DNA of 64,000 bases, taken from Xanthobacter oligotrophicus (GTDB taxonomy: Bacteria > Pseudomonadota > Alphaproteobacteria > Rhizobiales > Xanthobacteraceae). The translations under genes were made by a program, and so were the position numbers. The stretch is taken from the NCBI RefSeq assembly GCF_008364685.1, contig NZ_VTTL01000009.1, positions 124,001 to 188,000 of the forward strand, in the 5' to 3' direction. The notes below the pieces were generated by a model. The model was not told the DNA's origin. It saw nothing but the letters and a program-made list of their open reading frames with translations, and searched no databases. Of the stretch, positions 20,587-29,435 are shown piece by piece. Positions within the stretch are counted from its first letter, which is position 1. Each line of letters starts with the position of its first letter.

Positions 20587-22194
20587 CTACCCCCGCGCCC
20601 GCAACTCGCGCCGCAGGATCTTGCCGGTGGCGGTCATGGGCAGGGTGTCGGCGAAGGCCACGTGGCGGGGATATTCGTGGGCGGACAGGCGCGTCTTCAC
20701 GAAGTCCTGGATCTCCTTCGCCAGCGCGTCCGAAGGGGCGGTGCCAGCCTTGAGCACCACCCACGCCTTCACCGCCTCGGTGCGCAGCGGGTCGGGCACG
20801 CCCACCACCGCCACCAGTGCCACCGCCGGATGCTTGAGGATGCAGTCCTCGATCTCCCCCGGGCCGATCCGGTAGCCGGCCGAGGTGATGACATCGTCGC
20901 TGCGGCCCACATACCAGAGGTAGCCGTCCTCATCCTGCCGGCCCATGTCGCCGGTGAGAAGGAAGTCGCCGGCATATTTCTGCGCCGTCGCCTCCGGGTT
21001 CTTCCAATATTCCAGCATCATCACCGGATCGCCCCGGCGGATGCCGATATGGCCTTCTTCGCCGGTGGGCAGTTCGTGGCCTTCATCGTCCACGATGCGC
21101 ACGTCATGGCCGGGGATGGCCTTGCCCATGGCGCCAGGGCGGATGGGGAAGAAGCTGGAATTGGAGCCCACAACGAGATTGCACTCGGTCTGGCCGTAGA
21201 TCTCCCGCGCCTCCACCCCGAGCCGCTCCTCGACGAAGGCGCCGAGCCCCGCGCCCAGCGTCTCGCCGCCAGTGAGGAGCGAGCGCAGCTTCAGGCCCTC
21301 GTGCCGCACATCCGCCTGTCGCAGCAGCTTGAGGGCGGTGGGCGGCAGGAACACGTTGCGTACCTGATGCCGTGCCATGAGGTCCATGGCCGCGTCCGGA
21401 TCGAATTTCTTCGCCCGGTGGGCGAGCACGGGCACGCCCAGATAAAGCGAGGGGAAGAGCACGTCGAACAGCCCGCCGATCCACGCCCAATCGGCTGGGG
21501 TCCAGTGCAGGTCGCCGGGCTGGGGCATGTATTGGTGGACGAACTGGATGCACGGCAGGTGCCCGAGCAGCACCCGGTGCCCGTGCAGCGCGCCCTTCGG
21601 GTTTCCGGTGGTGCCCGAGGTGAAGATGATGATGCCGGGATCGTCCGGCCCCGTATCCACCGGGGTGAAGCGGTCGGACGCCTCGGCCAGCGCCGCGTCG
21701 AACGAGGCCGCGCCGCCGGTGTCGGCACCGATGATAAAGACATGCTCGAGGTCCGGCAGGTGGTCGCGCACCCGATCAAGCTTGGCAAGGCCGCCGAGGT
21801 CGGTCACCAGCACGCGGGCGCCCGAGGCGGCGAGGCGGAACTCCAACGCCTCGTCACCGAACAGGGTGAAGAGCGGCACCGAGATCATACCCGCCTTGAA
21901 GGCGGCCATATGGGCGATGGCGGTTTCCGGCGCCTGCGGCAGGAACACCGCCACCCGGTCGCCGCGCGTCAGGCCCCGCGCCACCAGGGCGTTGGCGAAG
22001 CGGTTGGTGAGGGCTTTGAGTTCGTCGAAGCTGTAAGTGCGGACAGCGCCGCTCTCCTCGATGAAGATGAGGGCCGGCTTGCCCGAGCCGTCGGCATGGG
22101 CATCGGCGCAGGCCACGCCCATGTTGAAGCGCTCGGGAATCTGCCAGGAAAAGGCGCGGATGAGGCCCTGATAATCGGCCGCCGGCACCAGCAT
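20587..22194 (-). CDS. acyl-CoA synthetase, AMP-forming (acetyl/medium-chain type)
   Basis: Activates a carboxylic acid to acyl-CoA through an acyl-adenylate. The 535-residue protein has the P-loop-like FTSGTTGNPKG, the A5 motif YGQTE, GDMGRQDEDGYLWYVGRSDD (hinge and A8 region) and the C-terminal catalytic lysine region TGKILRRELR. The N-terminus (YQGLIRAFSWQIPERFNMG) is typical of the acetyl-CoA synthetase-like / medium-chain group. ATG 22194 is preceded by GAGGGAGA. The substrate cannot be told from sequence; short- to medium-chain fatty or aromatic acids are likely. It is downstream of fbp on the same strand, but a palindrome and 276 bases separate them. Confidence 0.9.
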   Translation of the reverse strand: MLVPAADYQGLIRAFSWQIPERFNMGVACADAHADGSGKPALIFIEESGAVRTYSFDELKALTNRFANALVARGLTRGDRVAVFLPQAPETAIAHMAAFKAGMISVPLFTLFGDEALEFRLAASGARVLVTDLGGLAKLDRVRDHLPDLEHVFIIGADTGGAASFDAALAEASDRFTPVDTGPDDPGIIIFTSGTTGNPKGALHGHRVLLGHLPCIQFVHQYMPQPGDLHWTPADWAWIGGLFDVLFPSLYLGVPVLAHRAKKFDPDAAMDLMARHQVRNVFLPPTALKLLRQADVRHEGLKLRSLLTGGETLGAGLGAFVEERLGVEAREIYGQTECNLVVGSNSSFFPIRPGAMGKAIPGHDVRIVDDEGHELPTGEEGHIGIRRGDPVMMLEYWKNPEATAQKYAGDFLLTGDMGRQDEDGYLWYVGRSDDVITSAGYRIGPGEIEDCILKHPAVALVAVVGVPDPLRTEAVKAWVVLKAGTAPSDALAKEIQDFVKTRLSAHEYPRHVAFADTLPMTATGKILRRELRARG

Positions 22195-22378
22195 TCTCGT
22201 CTCCCTCGTCGCCGCTCTCTGAAGGGGCGGCTTCATGCGCCGCGCGGGGGCGGTCGCCAGGAAACGATCGAACGTTTTTTTCCGGGGCAGGTCAAGAGGC
22301 GGGGGCTGCCGAACCGGCACCGCCGGCTTCGTGCGGGTGCCGTCTTGCGATTTTACTGAAAGGGCTTTGCCAAGATGA

Positions 22379-22415
22379 CACCGTCATGGACGGGACAAGC
22401 CCGGCCATGACGGTG
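22379..22415. repeat. REP-like intergenic palindrome / terminator after fbp
   Basis: An 11-bp perfect inverted repeat (CACCGTCATGG / CCATGACGGTG, arms 22379-22389 and 22405-22415) encloses a second stem (CGGG / CCCG) around ACAAG. The combination ATGG, CGGG, ACAAG, CCCG, CCATGAC is a known type of repetitive palindrome in intergenic DNA of Hyphomicrobiales and relatives. It lies 56 bases past the fbp stop and could also end its transcript. The rest of 22195-22470 shows no gene. Confidence 0.7.
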
Positions 22416-22470
22416 CTGAAGAGCCGGAAGGGCTACGAGCGCCCATCCGGGCACGTTTTCAAACGGGCTC

Positions 22471-23460
22471 TCAATAATACGACGCGATCTTCTCCACCTC
22501 GGCCTTGGAGCCGAACACCAGCGGGATGCGCTGGTGGATGTGGTGGGGCTCGATGTCGAGGATGCGGGTCTTGCCGTCGGTGGCGGCGCCCTTGGCCTGC
22601 TCGGTGAGGAAGGCGACGGGGTTGGCTTCGTAGATCAGCCGGAGGCGGCCGTTCTCGTAGCCCTTGCGCTTGTCGCCGGGATACACATAGACGCCGCCGC
22701 GGGTGAAGATGCGGAAGGCGTCGGCCACCATGGAGCCCACCCAGCGCATGTTGAAATCCTTGGCGCGGGGGCCGTCCTTGCCGGCGAGGCAGTCGGCGAT
22801 GTAGGCGCTCATGGGCTCCGCCCAGTGGCGCACGTTGGACTGGTTGACGCCGTATTCCTTGGTCTCGGCCGGGATTTCCACATTGGTGCGGGCCAGCACG
22901 AACTCGCCGGTCTGCCGGTCATGCACGAACACCTGCGTGCCTTCGCCGAAGGTGGCGACGAGGATGGTGGCGGGGCCATAGGCCAGGAAGCCCGAGGCCA
23001 CCTGGTTGACGCCCGGCCGCATCACCGCCGACACCGGATCGGTGTGCACGGCGGCGTCATAGGGCAGGATGGAATAGATGGTGCCCACCGACACGTTGGT
23101 GTCGATGTTGGAGGAACCGTCCAGCGGGTCCACCGCGATCACGAGGCGGCCTTCCGGGTTCAGCGGGATCAGCTCCTCGCTCTCCTCTGAGGCGAGGAAG
23201 GCGGTGGGGGTCGGCAGGAGGGCGGCCTTGATGCGCTCCTCGGCCACCACGTCCAGTTCCTTCTGGGCGTCGCCGCCGGCGTTGGGGTCGACGCCGCGAA
23301 TGGAGGCGAGGCCCTCTTCCAGCGGCCCGCGGGCGACGAGATCGGCGATGCCGACGCCGGCCTCGGCGATGGCGGTCACAGCCTGCGCGACCGCCGTGCG
23401 GCCCGCGTCGGCGCCGGCCCAGGTCCCGAGGTAGGTCTTTAAGGTCACCAACTCGCTCAC
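22471..23460 (-). CDS. fbp: class I fructose-1,6-bisphosphatase Fbp
   Basis: Hydrolyses fructose-1,6-bisphosphate to fructose-6-phosphate. The 329-residue protein carries the class I signatures: the metal site SEESEEL, VDPLDGSSNID (metal and phosphate binding) and RWVGSMVADAFRIFTRGGVYVYP for the active-site region. It is unrelated to GlpX encoded at 10557-11546. In autotrophic and methylotrophic members of this order class I Fbp often serves the Calvin cycle, although no cbb genes are in this window. It is last in a possible minus-strand run ATP-grasp gene, folB, fbp, with gaps of 70 and 111 bases. ATG 23460 gives the normal start. Confidence 0.95.
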   Translation of the reverse strand: MSELVTLKTYLGTWAGADAGRTAVAQAVTAIAEAGVGIADLVARGPLEEGLASIRGVDPNAGGDAQKELDVVAEERIKAALLPTPTAFLASEESEELIPLNPEGRLVIAVDPLDGSSNIDTNVSVGTIYSILPYDAAVHTDPVSAVMRPGVNQVASGFLAYGPATILVATFGEGTQVFVHDRQTGEFVLARTNVEIPAETKEYGVNQSNVRHWAEPMSAYIADCLAGKDGPRAKDFNMRWVGSMVADAFRIFTRGGVYVYPGDKRKGYENGRLRLIYEANPVAFLTEQAKGAATDGKTRILDIEPHHIHQRIPLVFGSKAEVEKIASYY

Positions 23461-23571
23461 CGCGCACTCCCATACTGGTCCGGCGGACGCCCCCGCCGGC
23501 TGCTTTATGACGCAATGCAGCGGAGCGGGAAAGCGGGGCGCGTCGTTCCGCCCCTCGCGAGGGAGATGAAT

Positions 23572-24009
23572 CTAGCGGGCGCGGATGATCTCGATGCCCA
23601 CGTCGCCGAACACGCCGGTCACCGGCGCGCCGGGCTTGTGCACCACCACCCGCACCTGCTCCACGGTCTCGAAATGGTCGAGGATCCGCGTGGCGATGCG
23701 CTCGGCCAGGGTCTCGATGAGGCGGACCGGATCGTCGGTCACCACCGCCGCCACGTGCTCGTAGACCTGCTGGTAGGAGACGGTGAGGGCGGCATCGTCG
23801 GCCCAGGCGGCGGGGCGGGTGTCGAGCCAGCAGTCCACGTCCACCACGAAGCGCTGGCCCAGCTCGCGCTCGGCCTCGAAGACGCCGTGCCGGGCATAGA
23901 AGGGCAGGGCGCGCAGGAACAGCCGGTCCGTGTTGTGCGGACGGGTGCGCGCCACGGCTTCGGTGTCAACCTGCGCTTCGGCGAGGGAAGGGGTGTCGTC
24001 GGACGTCAT
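23572..24009 (-). CDS. folB: dihydroneopterin aldolase family protein (FolB-like)
   Basis: FolB enzymes cleave dihydroneopterin to 6-hydroxymethyl-dihydropterin, a precursor for folate and, in methylotrophs, for pterin cofactors. The 145-residue protein has a 30-residue N-terminal extension, then the aldolase core: ARHGVFEAERELGQRF with the substrate-binding Glu, LIETLAERIA, and VVHKPGAPV with the catalytic Lys. It is not beside folP or folK, as is usual. It follows an ATP-grasp ligase gene that I assign to C1-cofactor synthesis, so a dedicated role in tetrahydromethanopterin synthesis is possible but unproven. Confidence 0.87.
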   Translation of the reverse strand: MTSDDTPSLAEAQVDTEAVARTRPHNTDRLFLRALPFYARHGVFEAERELGQRFVVDVDCWLDTRPAAWADDAALTVSYQQVYEHVAAVVTDDPVRLIETLAERIATRILDHFETVEQVRVVVHKPGAPVTGVFGDVGIEIIRAR

Positions 24010-24079
24010 ATGGGTCTCACGCGCCGGCAGGTCGCCAGCCTTGAACGATGTGCCTTCCTATTGGTTTCGGCCCCGCCTT

Positions 24080-25045
24080 TCAACGGAGCTTCACCTCTAC
24101 GGGCGTCGGCCGCGGCAGATGGGGCACCGCCGGCGGCTTGCCCTCGCGGATCAGCTCCGGCACGAAAGCGAGCGGATTGACGCCGAGCGAGGCATGCAGC
24201 CCCGCATAGGCCGGAGTGACGCGCGGGTGGACCTCGGTGACCACCGCGCCCTGCGGCGTCAGGATCACATCGATACCCAGCAGTCCGGATAGGCCGGGAA
24301 ACGCCGCCACCACGTCGCGCGCCAAGGCTGCGAGGCTGCCGTCCTCGTCGGGGATGGCGCCCACCGTCACCCCCTCGAAGCCGAACACGCCGACGAGATG
24401 GGAAATGTTCAGCCGGTGGACGGCGAGCAGGGTCACGCCGTCCTCGCGGGCCAGGACGCCGAGGCTGGCGAACGTGCCGTGCACGTAGGGTTGTACCACC
24501 AGGCCGGCGCCGCGTGGCAGGGCGGCGCGGTTGGGCCAGGCGCGGGCGCTCGCCCAGCCCGATCCGTCGTCGGGCCGGGTCACCAGATCGCCGTCGAGGC
24601 CGCGCGGCAGGGCATCGATGGGATAGGTCGGCACATGGGGAATGCCATGCTCGGCAAGCCGCTTGGCCGTCTTCAGGCGGCTGTTGAGCAGCGTGACCGT
24701 ATCGGAGGCGGAGGCGATGATTCGGGCGTTCGCCTCCCGCATCAGGCGCACCATGCGGCTGTGCTGGCCGCCGGCCTCGGGCGCGATGGGCCACACCACG
24801 TCGCATTCCTGCGCGAGGCCGGACCAGGTGATCCAGGGGTCCTCGCCCTTGCGCACCGGCACGGCGTCATGCTTCGGCCGGGGCAGGCGGTCGTCATAGG
24901 CGAGGACCGCGCTGATTCCCGGCAGCTCCTCGAGATCCATGACCAGAGCGTCGCGAACCAGGCGTGCTTCCGCAAGGGCAGATTCGGGCAAGGGCTTGTC
25001 GCGCAATCCTCCGGATGTCACGTACTCGCAGATGAAAACGCGCAT
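24080..25045 (-). CDS. ATP-grasp ligase, probably C1-cofactor (methanofuran/H4MPT-type) biosynthesis
   Basis: An ATP-grasp fold protein of 321 residues. The N-terminus RVFICEYVTSGGL and the central LVTRPDDGSGW, VVQPYVHGTFASLGVL and GLLGIDVILTPQGAVVTEVHPRVTPAYAG hold the ATP and metal-binding features (final Glu and Asn/His-type ligand loop). The archaeal relative with a similar opening is MfnD, tyramine-glutamate ligase of methanofuran synthesis; the match is from memory and the substrate is inferred. ATG 25045 has an AAGGTG ribosome binding site, and an upstream in-frame codon at 25066 is not needed. It is divergent from the HisA-like gene with only 38 bases between starts. Confidence 0.78.
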   Translation of the reverse strand: MRVFICEYVTSGGLRDKPLPESALAEARLVRDALVMDLEELPGISAVLAYDDRLPRPKHDAVPVRKGEDPWITWSGLAQECDVVWPIAPEAGGQHSRMVRLMREANARIIASASDTVTLLNSRLKTAKRLAEHGIPHVPTYPIDALPRGLDGDLVTRPDDGSGWASARAWPNRAALPRGAGLVVQPYVHGTFASLGVLAREDGVTLLAVHRLNISHLVGVFGFEGVTVGAIPDEDGSLAALARDVVAAFPGLSGLLGIDVILTPQGAVVTEVHPRVTPAYAGLHASLGVNPLAFVPELIREGKPPAVPHLPRPTPVEVKLR

Positions 25046-25083
25046 GGGGCACCTTTCGGGGGGCAAACAGGTTCATTCTCAAG

Positions 25084-25791
25084 ATGCAGCTTATCCCTGT
25101 CGTTGACCTGAAGGGAGGGTGCGTCGTTCACGCCCGGCGCGGTGAACGCGATGCATATCGTCCCATCCACACCCCGCTTGCCGCGACCAGCGCGCCGGTC
25201 GACGTGGTGGCCGGCCTCCTCGCGCTGGCGTCGTTCCGCACGCTCTATGTGGCGGACCTCGATGCCATCGCAGGCACAGGCGGCCATGGCGAAGTCATTG
25301 ATGGGCTGAGGGCGGCGTTTCCCCACCTCGACCTCTGGGTCGATGCCGGCGAGGCGCGTGCGGATCAGGTGCGCGCGCGTGCGGCGCAGAGGCGCGGAAC
25401 CAGCGTCATCGGCACCGAAACGCTTCCAGATGTCGCAGCGGCAGGAAATGTGTTGGCCGCCGGGGACGCCATTCTCTCCCTCGACCACGATGCCGCAGGT
25501 CCGCGTGGACCTGTCGCCGTGCACGAGGATGCGGCCCTGTGGCCCGAGCGGGTGATCGTGATGACGCTGGCACGCGTGGGCAGCGGGGAGGGGCCGGACC
25601 TCGCCGCCCTGGAGCGGACCGCCGCCCGCGCGGCCGGCATCGGCCGGCACCCGTCCCTCTATGCGGCCGGGGGCGTCAGGGGTCCCGAGGACCTCGACCG
25701 GCTGGCGGCCATGGGCACCGCCGGCGTGCTGGTGGCGAGCGCCCTGCACGACGGCCGCATCGGGCCGGACACCGCCCGCCTGTGGGCCTGA
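25084..25791 (+). CDS. HisA/HisF-related TIM-barrel protein
   Basis: A (beta/alpha)8 barrel of 235 residues with the HisA-type opening MQLIPVVDLKGGCVVHA (catalytic Asp8 position), TLYVADLDAI on the third strand, and the phosphate-binding loops YAAGGVRGPEDL and GVLVASALHDGRI. True HisA sits in a histidine operon and keeps more conserved phosphate loops. This copy sits next to an ATP-grasp ligase and near beta-RFAP synthase, as do HisA-like genes in the tetrahydromethanopterin clusters of methylotrophs. A role in the furan or pterin cofactor pathway is inferred. ATG 25084 lacks a strong ribosome binding site. Confidence 0.8.
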   Translation: MQLIPVVDLKGGCVVHARRGERDAYRPIHTPLAATSAPVDVVAGLLALASFRTLYVADLDAIAGTGGHGEVIDGLRAAFPHLDLWVDAGEARADQVRARAAQRRGTSVIGTETLPDVAAAGNVLAAGDAILSLDHDAAGPRGPVAVHEDAALWPERVIVMTLARVGSGEGPDLAALERTAARAAGIGRHPSLYAAGGVRGPEDLDRLAAMGTAGVLVASALHDGRIGPDTARLWA

Positions 25792-25886
25792 AACGCGGCT
25801 CCGGTTGAGCGCGACAGCGCCTGCGGATGTCATCCAACTGTAACGGAAGGCTCCTAGGGAGCCTCTCGATACCTTTGGGGAACATC

Positions 25887-28800
25887 ATGCCCGCGCTGTA
25901 CGCCTCGTCGAGCCGCCTCGTCCTCTCCCTGTTGCTGGCCGGCATGGCGGCGCCTGCGCTCGCGGCCTCCTTCACCGTGCCGCCCGCCGCCGGGCAGCAG
26001 AGCGTTTCCGGCAGCGACACCGGCACCATCGATCAGGGCGCGACGCTTGCGGGCGGCGCCTCCTCGGCCATTCAGTGGAGCGGTGCGGCGACGGCGACAC
26101 CCGGCGTGGTCATCACCAACAACGGCACCATCACCTCGAACAACCGCACCCTCGATACGGCGAGCAACGTCACCGGCGCCTTCACGCTGACCAACACTGG
26201 CACCGTCACCTCGAAGGACGACGCCTTCCGCATCAACGGCGCGCTGGCCAACGGAACGGTGACCATCACCAATTCCGGCACCATCAGCTCCCAGACCGGC
26301 CAGGCGTTCGATTTCGACAAGGCGACGGCGACCACCGCCAAGGTGTCCGTGGACAATTCCGGCACCATCACGTCCGCTGGCTCGGATGCGATCCGCCTCG
26401 GCGGCGGCACCATCGACATCACCAATTCCGGCACCATCGACACCACGTCGAGTGGCAAGCGTGCCATCAAGTTCGACACGGCGGCCAATTTCGACACGCT
26501 CCAGTCGTTCACTCTGACCAACAAGCAGGGCGGCATCGTCGCGGGCACGGACGACGCCATCAAGATCAGCTCGACGGTCGGCAGCACCGCCGCGCCCATC
26601 CTCAAGATCGACAATGCCGGCACCATCAAGTCGACCGTCGATGGCCAGGGCATCGACCTTGGCGGCATCTATTCCACCAACGCCACCATCACCATCACCA
26701 ACCGGGCGACGGGCCTGATCACCGCTGCCGACAACGACGCCATCCAGGGCACAAACGGCGTCACCATCGACAATTACGGGACGATCTCGTCCTCTTACGC
26801 GGCCGGGACGGCGGACACGCAGAACAATTCGGCCATCAAGGTTGACGGCGACGACATCGGCAAGGCCATCACCCTCACGGTGAACAATTACGAGGGTGGC
26901 CTGATCTCCGGCGCCTATCACGGCATCAAGGGATCGGGCGCCAGCGACACGCTCATCGTCACAAACTCGGGGACCATCGAGGGCCGCAACGGCTCGGGCG
27001 TGAATTCCAACGGCACCGGCACCCTCACCAATACCGGCACCATCACCGGCACCTTTGACCCCGCCGCGAGCTTCGGCGATGGCGATGGCGTGGATTTCGA
27101 CCAGGCCGGAACGGTCTACAACTACGGCACCATCAAGGGCCTCGGCTCCAAGGGCACCAAGCCGGGCGAGGAGAAGCCCAGCACCAGCGAGGGCATCGCC
27201 ATCGGCGGCGGCACCATCGTCAACGGCGATGCAACCCACACCTCGGCCCTGATCTCCGGCGCCAATAACGGCATCCTCGCCGACGACAGCAATAGCGGCG
27301 ACGCTTTTGCCGCCATGACAGTCACCAATTACGGCACCATCCAGGGCCTCGACGGCTACGGCATCCGCTATGTGAATTCCGGTGTGGATGGCTCGAAAAG
27401 CCTCACCATCGTCAATTACGGCACCATCTCCGGCACCACCTATGCGGTTGAGATGGGCGGCGGCAACGACCTGTTCGTCTATCACACCGGCAGCAAGGTG
27501 ACCGGAATCGTGGACGCGGAGGGCGGCACGGACACCCTCCAACTCGGCGCGCTCGGCGACAATGTCACCTTCGACGCCGGCCTGCTGGGCAACACCGCCA
27601 CCTATCGCAATTTCGAGCGGGTAACCGCGCAGGCGCAGACCCTGACCACCCTCACCGGCACCTCGACCTTCGCCGGGGACCTGGTGTTCGACCAGTCCGT
27701 CCTCGCCCTCGACAACGCGTCCCTTGCCAAGGCGAACCTGATCCTGTCGGGCAATGACACCCATGCCGGCGTGCTCACCGGCAACGGCACCCTCGGCAGC
27801 CTTGCGACCTCCGGCACGGTCTTCCTCTCCCCCGGCACCAGCGTCGCGCCCTATGGCACCCTCGCGGTGACCGGCAACGCCACGCTGGCCGGCACCTACC
27901 TCGTGGACGTGGCGCCGAACGGCAAGACCGACCTCATCACCGTGGGCGGTACCGCCACCATCGCCGAAGGCGCGCAGGTGGAAATGTACGGCGCCCTCGC
28001 CTGGAGCCGCATCTACACCATCGTGTCGTCCGACACCGCGGTGTCGGGCACCTTCGCCGGGCTCACCGTGGCGAACCCCATCAACTATCTCTTCGTCACG
28101 CCCGAGCTGAGCTACGACGACACCCGCGTCACGCTGGCGCTGGAGCGCACCGGCGTGGCCTTCGCCAGCTATGCGCTGACCCGCAACCAGCTCTCGGTGG
28201 CGGGCGCGCTGGAGCGCATCGGCGGCAGCGACAAGGCGCGCTCCTCCACCCTCTACGGCGACTTCGCCACCCAGGTCGCCGGCGACAACCCCACCCTGGC
28301 CCTCGCCCAGCTCTCCGGCGACATCCACGCGACCCTGCCGGGACAGATCGCCACCGAGAACATGCTGGTCAACGACCTCATCCTCGGCCGGCTGCGGCAG
28401 GCGGACTATGCCGGCGCCAGGGGCAGCGCCGCGGCGCTCGGGGCCGGTGGTCCGGCGCGGGCCTATGCCGAGTCGTCGTCCTCCGCCGCCAACGCTTTCA
28501 AGGCCATCAAGGCGCCGGCCGACGCGCCGGTGTGGACCGGCTGGGCCCAGGGCTACGGCCAGTGGCTCTCCACTGATTCCAACGGCAATGCCGCCGCCGC
28601 CGACACCAATCTGGGCGGCGTGCTCCTCGGCGGCGACGTGAGCCTCGCCAACATGGTGTTCGGCCTCGCCGCCGGCTATTCCTCCGCTTCAACCAGCACC
28701 GACTTCGCCTCGGCCGATACCGAGACCTGGCGCATCGCGGCCTATGGCGGGGCGCGCTTCGACGCCATCAAGCTGCGGGCCGGGGCGTCCTATGGCTGGA

Positions 28801-29345
28801 GCAGCATCGACACCAGCCGCTTCGTCGCCCTCACCGGCGAGGCGCCCAAGGCGAGCTATGACGGCACCGCCGGCAACCTGTTTGCGGAAGCTGGCTACAC
28901 GATCGCGCTGGGCGGCGTGGCGTTCGAGCCCTTCGCCGGCATCGGCTGGACCAGCGTGAACCTCGGCAGCTTCGCCGAGACCAACGCACCCGTGGCGGGC
29001 CTTGCTTCGCAAGGCACGTCGTTCGATACCGCTTACACCACGCTTGGCCTGCGCCTCGCCACCACCTTCGCGGCGGGCAACAGCATCGCCGTGACGCCCC
29101 ATGCCTCTGCCGGCTGGCGGCATGCGTTCGGCGACGTGGTGCCCGAGGCCGCCGTGGCTTTCGTGAACACCGGCACGCTGTTCGGGGTCGAGGGCCTGCC
29201 CATCGCCGAGGACAGCCTGGTGGCGAGCCTCGGCATTGACCTCGCCTTCGCCACCGGGGTGACGCTGACCCTCGCCTATGACGGCATGGCCGGCGACGGC
29301 GCCGGCTACAACGCCGGCAAGGCCGCGCTCGCGGTGAAGTTCTGA
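25887..29345 (+). CDS. autotransporter (type Va) adhesin-like outer-membrane protein
   Basis: A 1152-residue surface protein. A signal peptide (residues 1-28, cleavage near ALA-A) leads to a passenger of about 850 residues built of irregular repeats. Many contain T-I-T-N-S/Y/T-G-T-I and continue as a right-handed beta-helix. A linker (about 830-880) follows, then a C-terminal beta-barrel of about 270 residues that opens WTGWAQGYGQW and ends with phenylalanine, as outer-membrane barrels do. No protease or lipase motif is visible, so adhesion or aggregation is the likely role. ATG 25887 with a nearby GGGGAA is chosen because the signal peptide begins there. It interrupts a set of C1-cofactor genes. 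Confidence 0.92.
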   Translation: MPALYASSSRLVLSLLLAGMAAPALAASFTVPPAAGQQSVSGSDTGTIDQGATLAGGASSAIQWSGAATATPGVVITNNGTITSNNRTLDTASNVTGAFTLTNTGTVTSKDDAFRINGALANGTVTITNSGTISSQTGQAFDFDKATATTAKVSVDNSGTITSAGSDAIRLGGGTIDITNSGTIDTTSSGKRAIKFDTAANFDTLQSFTLTNKQGGIVAGTDDAIKISSTVGSTAAPILKIDNAGTIKSTVDGQGIDLGGIYSTNATITITNRATGLITAADNDAIQGTNGVTIDNYGTISSSYAAGTADTQNNSAIKVDGDDIGKAITLTVNNYEGGLISGAYHGIKGSGASDTLIVTNSGTIEGRNGSGVNSNGTGTLTNTGTITGTFDPAASFGDGDGVDFDQAGTVYNYGTIKGLGSKGTKPGEEKPSTSEGIAIGGGTIVNGDATHTSALISGANNGILADDSNSGDAFAAMTVTNYGTIQGLDGYGIRYVNSGVDGSKSLTIVNYGTISGTTYAVEMGGGNDLFVYHTGSKVTGIVDAEGGTDTLQLGALGDNVTFDAGLLGNTATYRNFERVTAQAQTLTTLTGTSTFAGDLVFDQSVLALDNASLAKANLILSGNDTHAGVLTGNGTLGSLATSGTVFLSPGTSVAPYGTLAVTGNATLAGTYLVDVAPNGKTDLITVGGTATIAEGAQVEMYGALAWSRIYTIVSSDTAVSGTFAGLTVANPINYLFVTPELSYDDTRVTLALERTGVAFASYALTRNQLSVAGALERIGGSDKARSSTLYGDFATQVAGDNPTLALAQLSGDIHATLPGQIATENMLVNDLILGRLRQADYAGARGSAAALGAGGPARAYAESSSSAANAFKAIKAPADAPVWTGWAQGYGQWLSTDSNGNAAAADTNLGGVLLGGDVSLANMVFGLAAGYSSASTSTDFASADTETWRIAAYGGARFDAIKLRAGASYGWSSIDTSRFVALTGEAPKASYDGTAGNLFAEAGYTIALGGVAFEPFAGIGWTSVNLGSFAETNAPVAGLASQGTSFDTAYTTLGLRLATTFAAGNSIAVTPHASAGWRHAFGDVVPEAAVAFVNTGTLFGVEGLPIAEDSLVASLGIDLAFATGVTLTLAYDGMAGDGAGYNAGKAALAVKF
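26101..27440 (+). repeat. degenerate repeats encoding the beta-helix passenger
   Basis: Within the autotransporter gene the stretch ACCAATTCCGGCACCATC and close variants (AACTACGG, AATACCGG, AACAACGG forms) recur about a dozen times at irregular intervals of roughly 60-200 bases. At the protein level these are N-x-G-T-I turns of a beta-helix. The DNA similarity suggests duplication and possible recombination within the passenger. Confidence 0.75.
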
Positions 29346-29435
29346 GTCGGCGCCACGGCGCGCCCGTCTTGAGGCGTCGTGGCCGCGTTCGTGCTGGCCT
29401 CGTTCGTTCAGGTTGCCCGCAGGCGGCGGAGCCGT

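Noticed and set aside
26101-27440. CRISPR-like regular repeats
   Set aside because: The repeats are in-frame, degenerate and irregularly spaced coding repeats of a beta-helix, with no constant-length spacers and no cas genes.
25854-28328. 824-codon frame antisense to the autotransporter
   Set aside because: The translation is Gly/Asp/Val-rich repeats produced by reading the passenger repeats backward. The sense frame has a signal peptide and a beta-barrel domain, so it is the real one.
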